From NCBI GenBank assembly GCA_020723805.1, contig DYID01000031.1:1-42426 (forward strand): 42,426 bases of DNA. Reading direction: 5' to 3'. Positions within the stretch are counted from its first letter, which is position 1, and each line of letters starts with the position of its first letter. The translations under genes and the position numbers were made by a program. Below the pieces are notes generated by a model. The model did no database searches. It had not been told where the DNA came from and was given only the letters and a program-made list of their open reading frames with translations. This DNA is from Anaerolinea sp. (lineage in GTDB: Bacteria; Chloroflexota; Anaerolineae; Anaerolineales; Villigracilaceae). This document shows, piece by piece, positions 1 to 8,397 of this stretch.

Positions 1-221
1 CCTTTTTACTCCATCTTTCTCCTGCCCAACTTTGCTCAAAGAGCCAAAGTCGAGGTTCACTCTTTTTGACTTTTATTCTCCATGTGGCGGGCATAAACCG
101 AGCGGGGCGAAACTTATATCCGTATGCACGATATATGCCTCACTGGGCAGATCCGATTGTGGTTGTGAAAATCTGATACTGGCAGGTCACGTATTCGTTT
201 GCTTGAACGCCTCTGACGCGG
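1..221. other. Left edge, no gene recognised
   Basis: This stretch lies downstream of the leftward regulator gene. I see no convincing coding region, RNA gene or strong hairpin. A short open frame entering from position 32 runs antisense into the regulator gene and has no recognisable protein features, so it is not called. Confidence 0.5.
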
Positions 222-2789
222 TTACTTTCCCGTCAACGCTTCGACTGCCCCTTCCAGCGTCCATGCGGGTTGCGGCGGTGACAGGGTGTGGGTGGCGTGC
301 AGTTCGTCCAGCAAGCGTGCGGCGCGGTCTTTCGTGTCCGAGGTGGCGGCAGGGTGGGAAAGGATAAGGGTCAGCCAGCCAGCCGCGAGGTCGGGGTTGA
401 AGCGGGATTCGAGTTGGGCGAGTCCCGCGAGGGTCATCAGCATGAGCGGGGCGGAGTTGATTCGCCGCGCATGCCGCAGGGAGTCCAGATAGAGCGTTCG
501 GGCTTCGGCGTCTTCGCCCGCGTGCAGGGTCGCGTCGGCGAGGTAGGCGAGGGTGATGGCAATATCCCAGCCCTCGAAGTATTCGCCGAAGATTTCGAGA
601 CTCTTTTGGAAGCAACCCCGCGCTTCGTCGTAATGACCGTCCGTCATCGTTGCCAGACCGAGGTAACGATACGCCGTTCCCATGCCCCAGCGGTTTTGAG
701 TCTGCTCGCACAGGGCAATGCTCTCGCGCATGGCAGCTTTGGCTTCTTCGTATCGTTTGAGCGCAATCTGCGTATCCACGAGGAAGTTCAAGCCCAGCGA
801 AATGGAATGCGGGTCGCCGACTTTGCGAAAGAGCGCGAGACCCTCCTGCATTTGATCGTAGCCTTTTTGGTATTCGCCCATCAGGCTGTCCACGTGACCG
901 AGGTTGTAAATTCCGTAGGCGATGAACCAATCATTGTGAGATGCGCGGGCATACGCGAGACCTTCTTCGATAAGCGACTTTGCCTCAAGATAATCGCCGT
1001 TCAGATGTTTGAGCGTGCCGCTGAAGATGAGCGCGTCGGCGAGGAGGAATTGTGCGTCCGCCGAGCGAAGGAGGGCAATGCTTTTATCGTACAGTTTCTG
1101 CGCGCGGGCAAACTGACCGCTGCGGAAGTACAGCAAGCCCTGCTGCACGAGGGTCGCGCCGAGGGCTTTGTTTGTTTGCGCGTCGCGAGTTTCGCCGTTC
1201 AGTGCACGCACGAGCAACTCCAACTGGTCAATGCCTTCGCGGATCATGCTCGATACTTCGTAATACCAGCCAAAGGAGCGGACAGACTTGCCGAGCGAAT
1301 CGAATTTTTTGTTTTGGATGCCCCAATCCCACGCGGTGCGGAGGTTATCCAGTTCGGCGGTCATCTCGCGCATGGCGGATTGTTGAAGTCCGCTCTTCAA
1401 TTTCGATTCGTGGTCGGCGGCAAAGGCGAGATAATGTTCGCTGTGACGGTCGCAGGTCTGGCGACAGCACGGCTCGTCCTCTTCGAGATGAGAAAAGGCA
1501 AATTGACGGATCGCCTCATGCAGGCTGTAGTGTCCCGCCTCGGTGCGCTTCACGAGGGACTTGGAGACGAGCGATGCCAAAAGCGGCAGACTCGCCCCCG
1601 CGACCTTTTCCGCGGCGCGGCGGTCGAAGCCGCCGTGAAAAATCGAGAGGCGGCTGAGTGTGCCGCGCTCGGTGTCGGATAACAATTTCCATGAATGGTC
1701 GAAGGAGGCGCGCAGGGAACGATGCCGTTCGGGCAGGTCGCGCATGGAGGCGGCGAGAAAATCCACGTTGGCTTCGATCTCGCGCGCGATCTCACCGCAG
1801 GTGAGCATTCCAACCCACGCCGCGGCAAGTTCGATTGCCAGCGGAACCCCCTCCACGAGGCGGCAAATCCGCGCCACTTCGAGCCGCTCCGCTTCGCCGA
1901 CCTCAAAATCGGGCTGGATGTGCCGCGCCCTTTGCAGGAACAACACCGCCGCGCTGTACTCATCCAGTTTGTCGGCAAACTCGACGGGCGGCACGGGCAG
2001 ACCGTGCAGTTCGTAGGTCCATTCGCCGTGCAGGTTCAGTCGTTCACGTGAGGTCGCCAGGATTTTCAGGGACGGAATCCGCTCGAGGAGTTCGGATACC
2101 AACTCCACTGCCTCCGCAGACTGCGCGATGAGATGTTCGAGATTGTCCAATACAAGAAGCGCGGATTGCTTCATCGCGCTGGACATGTGCCCGATCAACT
2201 GCTCCTTCAAATCGGCGGGACCCGAAAACGAAAACTCCAGCGCCTCGGCAACCGCAGGGACGATTGATTCTGCCGCATTGACCGAAACCAACGGGACGAA
2301 GTGGACTCCGTCGGGAAACCTGCCGCGCTGGCGGGAGGCGAACTCGATGGCGAGCCGCGTCTTGCCGATGCCGCCGATGCCCGTCAACGTGAGCAGGCGG
2401 CATTGCGGGTCATTGAAGATTCTTTCCATTGCCGCAAGTTCGGGGTCGCGTCCCAGAAGCGGGGAGGGAGGCAAAGGCAGATGGTGAGGAGCAGGCTTGA
2501 ATGGGGAAGAAGCGGGGTGTGAGTCGGGTTGGGAGGCGCGCAAGCGTCCGAGAGTCAAATCCCCGCGCGCGACGCGGATGAAGGTCGGTTTGTCGTCATT
2601 TGAAATTTGGAGCGCGTCGGCGAGCAGCGCGGCGAGTTGTTTGGAGGGACGGCGTTCCCCCGATTCGATCTTGCGCAGGGCAAAGACGGAACAGCCCGCG
2701 CGCGCCGACAATTCCTCCTGCGTCAGGTCGAGCGCTTTGCGGCGTGATTTGATCCATTCTCCGAACGAAGCGGGCGTTTCGGTTTCCAT
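222..2789 (-). CDS. XRE-type HTH / NB-ARC ATPase / TPR regulator (STAND family)
   Basis: An 855-residue protein with three parts. Residues 8-60 form an XRE helix-turn-helix (the TQEELSARAG segment is typical). Residues about 110-400 are an NB-ARC-type ATPase with Walker A GIGGIGKT at 137-144 and Walker B LLVLDN near 211-216. From about 540 to the end there are alpha-helical TPR-like repeats. Such STAND proteins act as ATP-switched, signal-dependent regulators: the TPR part senses, the NTPase oligomerises, and here the N-terminus probably binds DNA. The start METETP at 2789 is preferred (nine bases inside an alternative ATG at 2798), because longer frames would run into the divergent gene starting at 2918. 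The roughly 130-bp divergent spacer could hold promoters for both directions, so this protein may control the rightward cassette; that is inference. The family is certain, the signal unknown. Confidence 0.85.
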   Translation of the reverse strand: METETPASFGEWIKSRRKALDLTQEELSARAGCSVFALRKIESGERRPSKQLAALLADALQISNDDKPTFIRVARGDLTLGRLRASQPDSHPASSPFKPAPHHLPLPPSPLLGRDPELAAMERIFNDPQCRLLTLTGIGGIGKTRLAIEFASRQRGRFPDGVHFVPLVSVNAAESIVPAVAEALEFSFSGPADLKEQLIGHMSSAMKQSALLVLDNLEHLIAQSAEAVELVSELLERIPSLKILATSRERLNLHGEWTYELHGLPVPPVEFADKLDEYSAAVLFLQRARHIQPDFEVGEAERLEVARICRLVEGVPLAIELAAAWVGMLTCGEIAREIEANVDFLAASMRDLPERHRSLRASFDHSWKLLSDTERGTLSRLSIFHGGFDRRAAEKVAGASLPLLASLVSKSLVKRTEAGHYSLHEAIRQFAFSHLEEDEPCCRQTCDRHSEHYLAFAADHESKLKSGLQQSAMREMTAELDNLRTAWDWGIQNKKFDSLGKSVRSFGWYYEVSSMIREGIDQLELLVRALNGETRDAQTNKALGATLVQQGLLYFRSGQFARAQKLYDKSIALLRSADAQFLLADALIFSGTLKHLNGDYLEAKSLIEEGLAYARASHNDWFIAYGIYNLGHVDSLMGEYQKGYDQMQEGLALFRKVGDPHSISLGLNFLVDTQIALKRYEEAKAAMRESIALCEQTQNRWGMGTAYRYLGLATMTDGHYDEARGCFQKSLEIFGEYFEGWDIAITLAYLADATLHAGEDAEARTLYLDSLRHARRINSAPLMLMTLAGLAQLESRFNPDLAAGWLTLILSHPAATSDTKDRAARLLDELHATHTLSPPQPAWTLEGAVEALTGK

Positions 2790-2917
2790 GCTCCTCATTT
2801 CATGGCGATAAAAAATTGTAGCACAGTTTGGGTGAGTTTCTGGGTGAGCGGGTCGCCCCGCAAGGCGCGGGTGTGGATGTTTAATGGCGTCAATCAAACA
2901 ATCGCAAAGGAGTTGAA

Positions 2918-3442
2918 ATGAACATCTATCTCTTGAACCTGCTTCGCTTTGTCCACGTAGTGGCTGGCATTTTGTGGGCGGGCGCGGCAATCTCCTATCT
3001 TTTCTTCGTCAAGCCTTCGGTCACAGCCATCGGCGCGGCGGGACCGCAATTCATGAAGAATCTGATGGAGCGGCGCAAATATCCGATCTTCATGATGGTC
3101 ACCAGCCTGCTGACGGTGTTGGCGGGCGGCGCATTGTACTGGGTCTTTTCGGGCGGCTTCCGTCTGGCTTATATGACGACAGGCGCGGGTTTGGGCTTCA
3201 CCATCGGTGCGATTGCCGCGTTGATCGCCTTCCTGTTCGGCACATTTGGCATCGGTCCCACCGCCGCGCAGATGGGCGCGTTGGGCGGGCAGATCGCCGC
3301 CTCAGGGCAGGGTCCCACCCCCGAACAAGCCGCGAAAATGCAGGCGTTGGAAAAGAGACTCAACTTCGCAGAACAGGTTGACTTCATCATGCTGGTCATT
3401 GCCATGCTGACCATGGCAACGGCTCGCTATTGGAACTTTTAG
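2918..3442 (+). CDS. Small integral membrane protein, CopD/DUF2269-like
   Basis: A 174-residue hydrophobic protein with about four membrane segments (roughly residues 5-28, 53-76, 84-110 and 150-170). The first helix carries the LRFVHVVAGILWAGAA pattern seen in CopD/DUF2269-like proteins, where a helix-borne His and Trp recur. A polar, Gln/Ala-rich loop lies at 115-148. A strong ribosome site (AAAGGAG) sits seven bases before the ATG. It is the first gene of the rightward cassette that diverges from the NB-ARC regulator. Its function is not known; family membership is a tentative recollection from the helix pattern only. Confidence 0.7.
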   Translation: MNIYLLNLLRFVHVVAGILWAGAAISYLFFVKPSVTAIGAAGPQFMKNLMERRKYPIFMMVTSLLTVLAGGALYWVFSGGFRLAYMTTGAGLGFTIGAIAALIAFLFGTFGIGPTAAQMGALGGQIAASGQGPTPEQAAKMQALEKRLNFAEQVDFIMLVIAMLTMATARYWNF

Positions 3443-3499
3443 TTGCCAGCCGCCCTGCAATGGCGGCAGGATATTTATTGCGGTCGGAACTCATTCGAG

Positions 3500-3522
3500 G
3501 GGATGGGCGTTAAGCGCATCCC
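3500..3522. repeat. Hairpin upstream of CPBP gene 1
   Basis: An imperfect palindrome with arms GGGATGGGC and GCGCATCCC (one mismatch) around a five-base centre, 21 bases before the downstream ATG. The same GGATGCGC-type stem recurs at 4440-4467 and 7817-7838, so this is one of a local set of palindromes rather than a dedicated terminator. Confidence 0.6.
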
Positions 3523-3543
3523 AAAAAATCAATGGAGAAAATC

Positions 3544-4386
3544 ATGAACAACGTACAACGTTTATTACGCCTTCCAGCCACTCAACTGATATTAGCCTTT
3601 ATGCTTTCTATTGCGCTGGTGGCAATTATTGCGGTCATGGATTATTCAATCGAGCCGCGCCCCTCGCTGCTCCTAAGCCGCGCTATCGGCGTACTGCTTG
3701 CCGCGGGCGTCATCCTCCTGCTCGGACGGGCGATCCAGCGCAAAACGCTGGAAGAGATCGGCATTTCCCTGCGCGGAGCGGCGCCGCTGATCTTGCAGGG
3801 CGCACTGATCGGCGTCATCATGACAGGGATTGTCATCGGCGCGATGATGCTGATGGGCTGGTATCAAATCGTGGATGTGAATATTGACGCACTTGCGATC
3901 GGACGCGCATTGACAGCGTTTTTCCTGGTGGCGCTCTTTGAAGAATTGCTCTTTCGCGGCGTCCTCTTCTGGCAGTTGGATAACATGTTCGGTTCATGGC
4001 TGGCTCTACTCATCACCAGCGCGTTTTTCGGGGCAACGCATCTCGGCAATGCAAACGCCACTTTGTGGACAGGGCTGGCTGTGGCAATCGGCGGGCTAAG
4101 TCTCGGCGCGGCGTACCTGATGACGCGCAACGTCTGGGCGGCGGTGGGACTCCACTGGATGTGGAATTTTCTGCAAGGACCGATCTTTGGTTTTTCCGTC
4201 TCTGGGAACGCGACCTACAAAATGTTGACAGCAAACGTCAACGGTCCTGCGCTTTGGACGGGCGGTGCTTTCGGAGTGGAGGCTGGTTTGCCAGCGCTGA
4301 TCGTAGCGACGCTTGCCAGCGCCGCGATGTTGTGGATTGCTGCGCGTCGCAAGCATTTTTCGTCTCCTTCCTGGGCGCGCCGCTGA
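3544..4386 (+). CDS. CPBP-family intramembrane metalloprotease (first copy)
   Basis: A 280-residue multi-pass membrane protein with the three CPBP (CAAX protease / bacteriocin-processing, PF02517) motifs: EELLFR with E133, E134 and R138; FFGATH with H166; and HWMWN with H204 and N208. These residues line the intramembrane metal site in the family. Members cleave prenylated or other membrane proteins, or give immunity to self-made peptides, but the substrate cannot be read here. The start at 3544 is preferred over an in-frame ATG at 3532 because the GGAG at 3533-3536 is well spaced for 3544 and would otherwise lie inside the gene. A second, divergent copy follows at 5570. Confidence 0.88.
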   Translation: MNNVQRLLRLPATQLILAFMLSIALVAIIAVMDYSIEPRPSLLLSRAIGVLLAAGVILLLGRAIQRKTLEEIGISLRGAAPLILQGALIGVIMTGIVIGAMMLMGWYQIVDVNIDALAIGRALTAFFLVALFEELLFRGVLFWQLDNMFGSWLALLITSAFFGATHLGNANATLWTGLAVAIGGLSLGAAYLMTRNVWAAVGLHWMWNFLQGPIFGFSVSGNATYKMLTANVNGPALWTGGAFGVEAGLPALIVATLASAAMLWIAARRKHFSSPSWARR

Positions 4387-4439
4387 TTGTTGTGGAGCGT
4401 GTGACGGCAATGGCAAGGTATTTGTAACATCAGGTCAAT

Positions 4440-4467
4440 TGAGGGATGCGTGTGAGCGCATTCCTCA
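4440..4467. repeat. Hairpin upstream of SRPBCC gene
   Basis: An imperfect palindrome with arms TGAGGGATGCG and CGCATTCCTCA (one wobble position) around TGTGAG, ending 18 bases before the next ATG. It belongs to the same GGATGCGC-stem group as the hairpins at 3500 and 7817. Confidence 0.6.
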
Positions 4468-4485
4468 CAGCCAAAGGAGTAAATC

Positions 4486-4998
4486 ATGTACAAGAACATC
4501 ACCAAACCCGCCTTGAAAAACGCAGATGAAGCGGCAGCCGACTACCGATTTCAAACCGTGTGGTGGACGCCCGCCGCCATCGAGAAAGTCTGGGAGATTT
4601 TGGCTCACTACTCGGCATGGACAACCTGGTGGCGCGGCATTCGGAAGGTGGAAGTGCTGCGTCAGGGCGATGAAAGCGGCGTTGGCACGGTTTTGCGTCA
4701 GGGTTGGCGCAGTTGGATGCCGTACACGCTCGTCTTCGACCTTGAGATGATTCGGCTCGAAAGCAAACACTTGCTCGAGGGACGCGCAAGCGGCGATCTG
4801 GTGGGCGTCTGCAAATGGACGTTCAATCCAGTCAACGGCGGGACGGAGATCCGCTTCGATGTGAACGTTCGGACGGGTCGCTGGTGGATGAACCTGCCCA
4901 TCCCGTTCGCGCCGCGCATCGTCCGCGCCAACTTCGAGACCATCATGCGCTGGGGGCGCGAGGGACTAGAATGGAAACTCGGCGCGCCCGTCACCTGA
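4486..4998 (+). CDS. SRPBCC (START-like) domain protein
   Basis: A 170-residue soluble protein. The opening pattern (FQTVWWTPAAIEKVWEILAHYSAWTTW) followed by a strand-rich middle and a C-terminal long helix fits the polyketide cyclase/dehydrase group of the SRPBCC fold, which binds hydrophobic ligands in a deep pocket. No catalytic residue can be named. A good ribosome site (AAAGGAG) precedes the ATG. It lies between two membrane-protein genes in the same-strand cassette, suggesting co-expression. The ligand is unknown. Confidence 0.75.
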   Translation: MYKNITKPALKNADEAAADYRFQTVWWTPAAIEKVWEILAHYSAWTTWWRGIRKVEVLRQGDESGVGTVLRQGWRSWMPYTLVFDLEMIRLESKHLLEGRASGDLVGVCKWTFNPVNGGTEIRFDVNVRTGRWWMNLPIPFAPRIVRANFETIMRWGREGLEWKLGAPVT

Positions 4999-5013
4999 CA
5001 AAAAGGGGAAACG

Positions 5014-5556
5014 ATGAAACAACCCTCTTTCGCATCCATCACACTAAAAACTGCCGCTGTTCACACGGTCACATATTTCATCGTCGGAGTATTGTCGTTC
5101 GTTCTTCTGGACTACTCTGCAAAATACGCCGATCCCGCAGTCGCAAACTTTGTGCGTCAGACCGACCATCCGCTGGTGATGGCGGGACCATTCTTTCAAA
5201 TCCTACGTGGGCTTCTGTTTGGCATCGTTTTTTACGCCCTGCGCGAAAGCATCTTTCCGCACAGGCGCGGCTGGCTGACGTTGTGGCTGGCGCTGGCGGT
5301 CATCGGCATTCTCTCGCCTTTTGGCGCCGCGCCCAGTTCCATCGAAGGGATGATCTACACCGTCCTGCCTGCTTGGTTCCACATTATCAATTTCCCTGAA
5401 CTCTTCATCCAATCGGGTCTGCTCGCCTTCCTGACCCATTACTGGGTCAATCATCCCGAAAAGCGCTGGCTCAATGGGTCGTTGGGCGTTGTGACCGCCA
5501 TTGTTGTTTTGCTGTCGCTGTTGGGCGCGCTGTCCGCGTTTGGCATTCTCTCATAA
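5014..5556 (+). CDS. Hypothetical four-helix membrane protein
   Basis: A 180-residue protein with about four hydrophobic segments (near residues 11-32, 52-74, 88-112 and 150-178). No family recognised. It begins 15 bases after the SRPBCC stop with an AGGGGAA ribosome site and ends 13 bases before the second CPBP gene, so it is almost certainly co-transcribed with both. The conserved-looking polar patch HPLVMAGPFFQILRG precedes helix 2. Function unknown. Confidence 0.7.
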   Translation: MKQPSFASITLKTAAVHTVTYFIVGVLSFVLLDYSAKYADPAVANFVRQTDHPLVMAGPFFQILRGLLFGIVFYALRESIFPHRRGWLTLWLALAVIGILSPFGAAPSSIEGMIYTVLPAWFHIINFPELFIQSGLLAFLTHYWVNHPEKRWLNGSLGVVTAIVVLLSLLGALSAFGILS

Positions 5557-5569
5557 ACAGGGGCATGAA

Positions 5570-6403
5570 ATGAAACCCTTCCTCAAACGTCACTCGCTGG
5601 TCATCGGTCTCATCCTGATGTTCCTCTACACATGGACGATTGACCTGTCCAATTCGGGCGTCCTGCCGTTTCAATTTCCGTTCGCAATCTACATCACCCT
5701 CGGCTGGGGATTCATCTTCGCTTCGCTCTTGATGACGTGGTTGACCCTCGGCAGGGACGCGGTCATCGCACTGCTGAAACGTTTCTTGATCTGGCGCGTC
5801 GGCTGGACGTGGTGGATGATCGCCCTGCTTCTTTCGCCCGTCTTGCAACTCGCTTCGGTCTTCCTGACCTCCTGGCTGACCCGCGTCCCCGCGGATTTTT
5901 CCCACCCGATGATTCGCGACGTTGTCCCGCTCGACGCGCCGCTGCTCGCGCTCGTCGTCCCGTGGCTTGTGTTTGAAATCCTCACCAACGGCGAAGAGAT
6001 GGGTTGGCGCGGATATGTCCTGCCAAGATTGCAGGCGAAATACAACGCGTTGATCGCGAGTTTAATCGTCGGCGTGATTTGGAGCGTCTGGCATTTGCCG
6101 AAATTCTTCGGGACGGGCTTGAGCGGCGAACGTTCCTTCGTTTGGTTCACCATCGCTCATCTGGCTTTGGCGGTTTTATATACCTGGCTTTACAACAACA
6201 CGCGCGGCAGTCTTCTGCTTGTGACTCTTTTCCATGCGACAGCAAATACTGCAGGAATATTCCTGCCCGTTTCGTTTGCAGTTCCTGGCGGAATTGAGCA
6301 AAACATTTTGGTCGTGCTGTATGTCATTGCCGCTTTCGTTGTGACCATCATCGCGGGCGCGAAGAACCTCTCGCGGACGGAAGAAAAGCAGGTGCAGGAA
6401 TAA
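5570..6403 (+). CDS. CPBP-family intramembrane metalloprotease (second copy)
   Basis: A 277-residue multi-pass membrane protein with complete CPBP motifs: GEEMGWRGYVLPRLQ with E142, E143 and R147; VWHLPKFF with H175; and FHATANTAG with H222 and N226. The EExGWRGY version differs clearly from the EELLFRG version of the first copy, so these are two subfamilies rather than a recent duplication. The ATG at 5570 follows an AGGGGC ribosome site and leaves a 13-base gap to the previous gene; a longer frame would overlap that gene. The substrate is unknown. Confidence 0.88.
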   Translation: MKPFLKRHSLVIGLILMFLYTWTIDLSNSGVLPFQFPFAIYITLGWGFIFASLLMTWLTLGRDAVIALLKRFLIWRVGWTWWMIALLLSPVLQLASVFLTSWLTRVPADFSHPMIRDVVPLDAPLLALVVPWLVFEILTNGEEMGWRGYVLPRLQAKYNALIASLIVGVIWSVWHLPKFFGTGLSGERSFVWFTIAHLALAVLYTWLYNNTRGSLLLVTLFHATANTAGIFLPVSFAVPGGIEQNILVVLYVIAAFVVTIIAGAKNLSRTEEKQVQE

Positions 6404-6407
6404 ACCC

Positions 6408-6788
6408 ATGAACGCACTGACGCATGAACACTTTCAACAATGGATGGAAACCTACGGCAAAGCCAGCGCGGAGAACGACCCGCGCGCCTCGGCGAATCTC
6501 TTCGCGGAGCATGCCGCGTATTACGAAACGCCCTTCGCCGAACCGATGATCGGACGCGAAGCCATCTACGATTATTGGAACAAAGGCGCGCATTCTTTGA
6601 AAGACAAAGAGGCAACGTTCGACATTCTTTCGGTGAAAGATAACCTTGGCATCGCGCGATGGCAATCTAAATTCACCGTCATTGAATCGGGCAAACATCT
6701 CGCGCTGGATTGCCTGTTTGTGGTCGAGTTCGACAACAATGGCTTGTGTCAAATCTTTCGCGAGTGGTGGCACATTCAGGAATATTAA
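6408..6788 (+). CDS. NTF2-like / SnoaL-like protein
   Basis: A 126-residue protein with the cone-shaped NTF2-like fold pattern: an N-terminal helix (HFQQWMETYGKASAENDPRA), a strand with aromatic residues (FAEHAAYYETPFAEPMIGREAIYDYW), and C-terminal strands ending FREWWHIQEY. Members are small-molecule isomerases, hydrolases or binding proteins; the substrate cannot be inferred. It starts four bases after the second CPBP gene stops, so translation is probably coupled. Confidence 0.78.
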   Translation: MNALTHEHFQQWMETYGKASAENDPRASANLFAEHAAYYETPFAEPMIGREAIYDYWNKGAHSLKDKEATFDILSVKDNLGIARWQSKFTVIESGKHLALDCLFVVEFDNNGLCQIFREWWHIQEY

Positions 6789-6796
6789 GTTGCGTA

Positions 6797-6818
6797 GCGG
6801 ACGTTCTCAAACGTCCGC
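6797..6818. repeat. Hairpin repeat, GTTCTCAAAC core
   Basis: A perfect nine-base stem, GCGGACGTT / AACGTCCGC, with loop CTCA, eight bases after the NTF2-like gene stop. It is preceded by TGCGTA and followed by CTG, features shared with other copies of this hairpin family (7792, 26149, 26219). A rightward T-run is missing, so it is not a typical terminator. Confidence 0.75.
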
Positions 6819-6830
6819 CTGAGAATCAAA

Positions 6831-7790
6831 ATGAAAATACTCGAATACAACGACATTGACCCCCTGCAGGTCTTGCACCTCACCCTGCTCGCACTGGACT
6901 TCCCGTTCACGCCCGAACTTGCCGCGCATATGCGCCGCACCGACCCGCGCCCGTTCCCGTGCTTCACAGTCAACACGGTGGAGGAAGATAGGGTTTTGGG
7001 ACAGGTGGGAGTCTTCCGCCTGCCGATGATCTCTACCGAGGGACGCGAGGACGTGGGCGGAGTCTGGGCGGTATCCACACATCCGCATCACGCGGGACGC
7101 GGAGTTGCTTCCGCTTTGCTGGAGGAGGCTCACAGCCGAATGCGCGCGGCGGGTCTGCGTTTCTCCACGCTTGGGGCAAGTCGTTCTAGGATTGCTTATC
7201 GCCTCTATCAAAAGCACGGATACCTGGACATGAACATTTGGGCAACCGCATTAACGCGCTGGGAAGTGGCGCACCAGCCCACCCGTCTGCGCGCTCAGCC
7301 TGTGGGCGCTGTCCTGAGCGAGTCGAAGGATCACGAAGGATACGATTTCGTCGAAAAGATATATCAAAACCTTGCCAGAGAGTATCTCGGTTTTGCGTGG
7401 AGACATCAGCCCTTCATCCGACTGCGCGATAAGGTCAAGTTGGAAGACATCTGGGTGATCTGGGAGAACCGCGAGCCCGTCGGGTACGTTTTTGCCCGCA
7501 ATGAAAACCTGTTGTTGAAACTCGATGTTCAGATTTTACGAACGGACATCCACGCGGTGGAAGCCGTCGCCGCGGTCGCGTCGAAGTTGAAAACGTCGTA
7601 TGTGCGGGTCACGCTGAGCCGCCCCTCGGACATTGCCGATTTCCAGCGCGCGGGCTGGCAGGTCGCGCACCCGAACTGGGACGCGTTCATGTTCAAGCCG
7701 CTTTTTCCAGATGTGACGGTTGAAGACGCGCGCCATCTCTTCGGCATCGGCACGGATCGGTTCCTCATCTCATGGCTGGATGTGACGTGA
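6831..7790 (+). CDS. GNAT-family N-acetyltransferase
   Basis: A 319-residue protein. Residues about 40-140 are a GNAT domain: VWAVSTHPHHAGRGVASALLEEA carries the acetyl-CoA-binding GRGVA turn, followed by the typical LYQKHGY motif B. The second half (about 170-319) has no motif I can name; it may be a degenerate second GNAT domain. Around residues 160-168 the reading frame passes through a GC-rich segment (DNA 7307-7332, GTCCTGAGCGAGTCGAAGG) that matches a common dispersed repeat type, giving an odd VLSESKDHEGYD linker between the two halves. It closes the rightward cassette; a double hairpin follows. The substrate is unknown. Confidence 0.82.
   Translation: MKILEYNDIDPLQVLHLTLLALDFPFTPELAAHMRRTDPRPFPCFTVNTVEEDRVLGQVGVFRLPMISTEGREDVGGVWAVSTHPHHAGRGVASALLEEAHSRMRAAGLRFSTLGASRSRIAYRLYQKHGYLDMNIWATALTRWEVAHQPTRLRAQPVGAVLSESKDHEGYDFVEKIYQNLAREYLGFAWRHQPFIRLRDKVKLEDIWVIWENREPVGYVFARNENLLLKLDVQILRTDIHAVEAVAAVASKLKTSYVRVTLSRPSDIADFQRAGWQVAHPNWDAFMFKPLFPDVTVEDARHLFGIGTDRFLISWLDVT
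7307..7332. repeat. Dispersed repeat inside GNAT gene
   Basis: The segment GTCCTGAGCGAGTCGAAGG is of the same kind as the CCTTCGGCAGGCTCAGGACA insert at 14355-14378 (opposite orientation, both pairing CCTTCG with TCAGGAC). I recall such sequences as common dispersed repeats in this kind of genome. It is read in frame by the acetyltransferase gene. Confidence 0.5.
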
Positions 7791-7791
7791 G

Positions 7792-7838
7792 TGCGACGTT
7801 CTCTAACGTCGCAGGCGGATGCGCTAGAGAGCGCATCC
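7792..7838. repeat. Double hairpin between GNAT and methyltransferase genes
   Basis: Two perfect nine-base stems in tandem: TGCGACGTT-CTCT-AACGTCGCA at 7792-7813 and GGATGCGCT-AGAG-AGCGCATCC at 7817-7838. The loops CTCT and AGAG are complementary, so the two units are like one motif in opposite orientations. On the minus strand the second unit begins TGCGTA, as at 6791. It lies between convergent genes and may act as a weak bidirectional barrier. Confidence 0.75.
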
Positions 7839-7880
7839 TACGCAGTGTGAGCAAATGGAAGGAACTTTTAAAACGTTCTC

Positions 7881-8351
7881 TTATGCCACGAGCAGACTGC
7901 CCTTCACCAGACAGGGAATCGCCATCTCATAAATCTCACCGTAAACTTCCTTCTCTGCGTCGAGAAAACAAAACGCGATGTCGTTGAATTTCTCGATATG
8001 CTTGCGCGCGTCATCGGCGATCAATTCAACAATACAGTCAACGCCCGCGAGGCGGAAGGTCTCGCGGGCAAACTCGACCTTTTCGGGTAGGACTTCAAAC
8101 GTGGTCACCCGCCGCCCTGCTCCTCGCGCGGCGAGCGACAGCCAGAGCGTGGAATATCCCGCGCTCGTCCCAATTTCGACGACCTGACCCTGCGGCGCGT
8201 TTGCCAGCAGTAGGGCGAGAAATTTCCCCGTTTCGGGCGGGATCTGCCTCAGTCTTTGCATGCGCGATGTGCCGTCAGTGCGGTCTTCCAGATCGCGCGC
8301 TTCGAGAAAGCGCATTCGTTCGAGCATGACAGGTGGGATGGAATGGAACAT
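7881..8351 (-). pseudogene. 3'-truncated class I O-methyltransferase
   Basis: A 156-residue frame whose sequence fits the COG4122/YrrM group of SAM-dependent O-methyltransferases: motif [19 protein letters not shown] at about 57-74, the acidic ribose-binding E in TFEVLPEK, and the metal-ligand style [14 protein letters not shown]. Intact family members usually run about 200-220 residues, continuing after LLVA with DN and a final long helix and strand. Here the frame stops exactly at LLVA with a TAA inside TAAGAGAACGTT, which resembles the GTTAGAGAAC core of the neighbouring hairpin repeats, and no homologous tail follows. The C-terminal third is therefore lost. The remaining product lacks part of the substrate and metal site and is probably inactive, though the rest of the frame is clean. 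Confidence 0.75.
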
Positions 8352-8370
8352 AATTTGATCCTCCCAGAAG

Positions 8371-8397
8371 CCTTTAGGGTCTGAGAGACCCTAAAGG
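8371..8397. repeat. Palindrome CCTTTAGGGTCT
   Basis: A perfect 12-base stem, CCTTTAGGGTCT / AGACCCTAAAGG, with loop GAG, upstream of the truncated methyltransferase and downstream of the damaged kinase on the minus strand. Its long stem would work as a transcription barrier, but a T-run follows only on the plus side (TCTTTTC). Its form resembles repeats that are common in such genomes. Confidence 0.65.

Noticed and set aside
288-1682. 464-codon plus-strand frame opposite the NB-ARC regulator
   Set aside because: The minus strand has XRE, Walker and TPR features; no domain on the plus strand.
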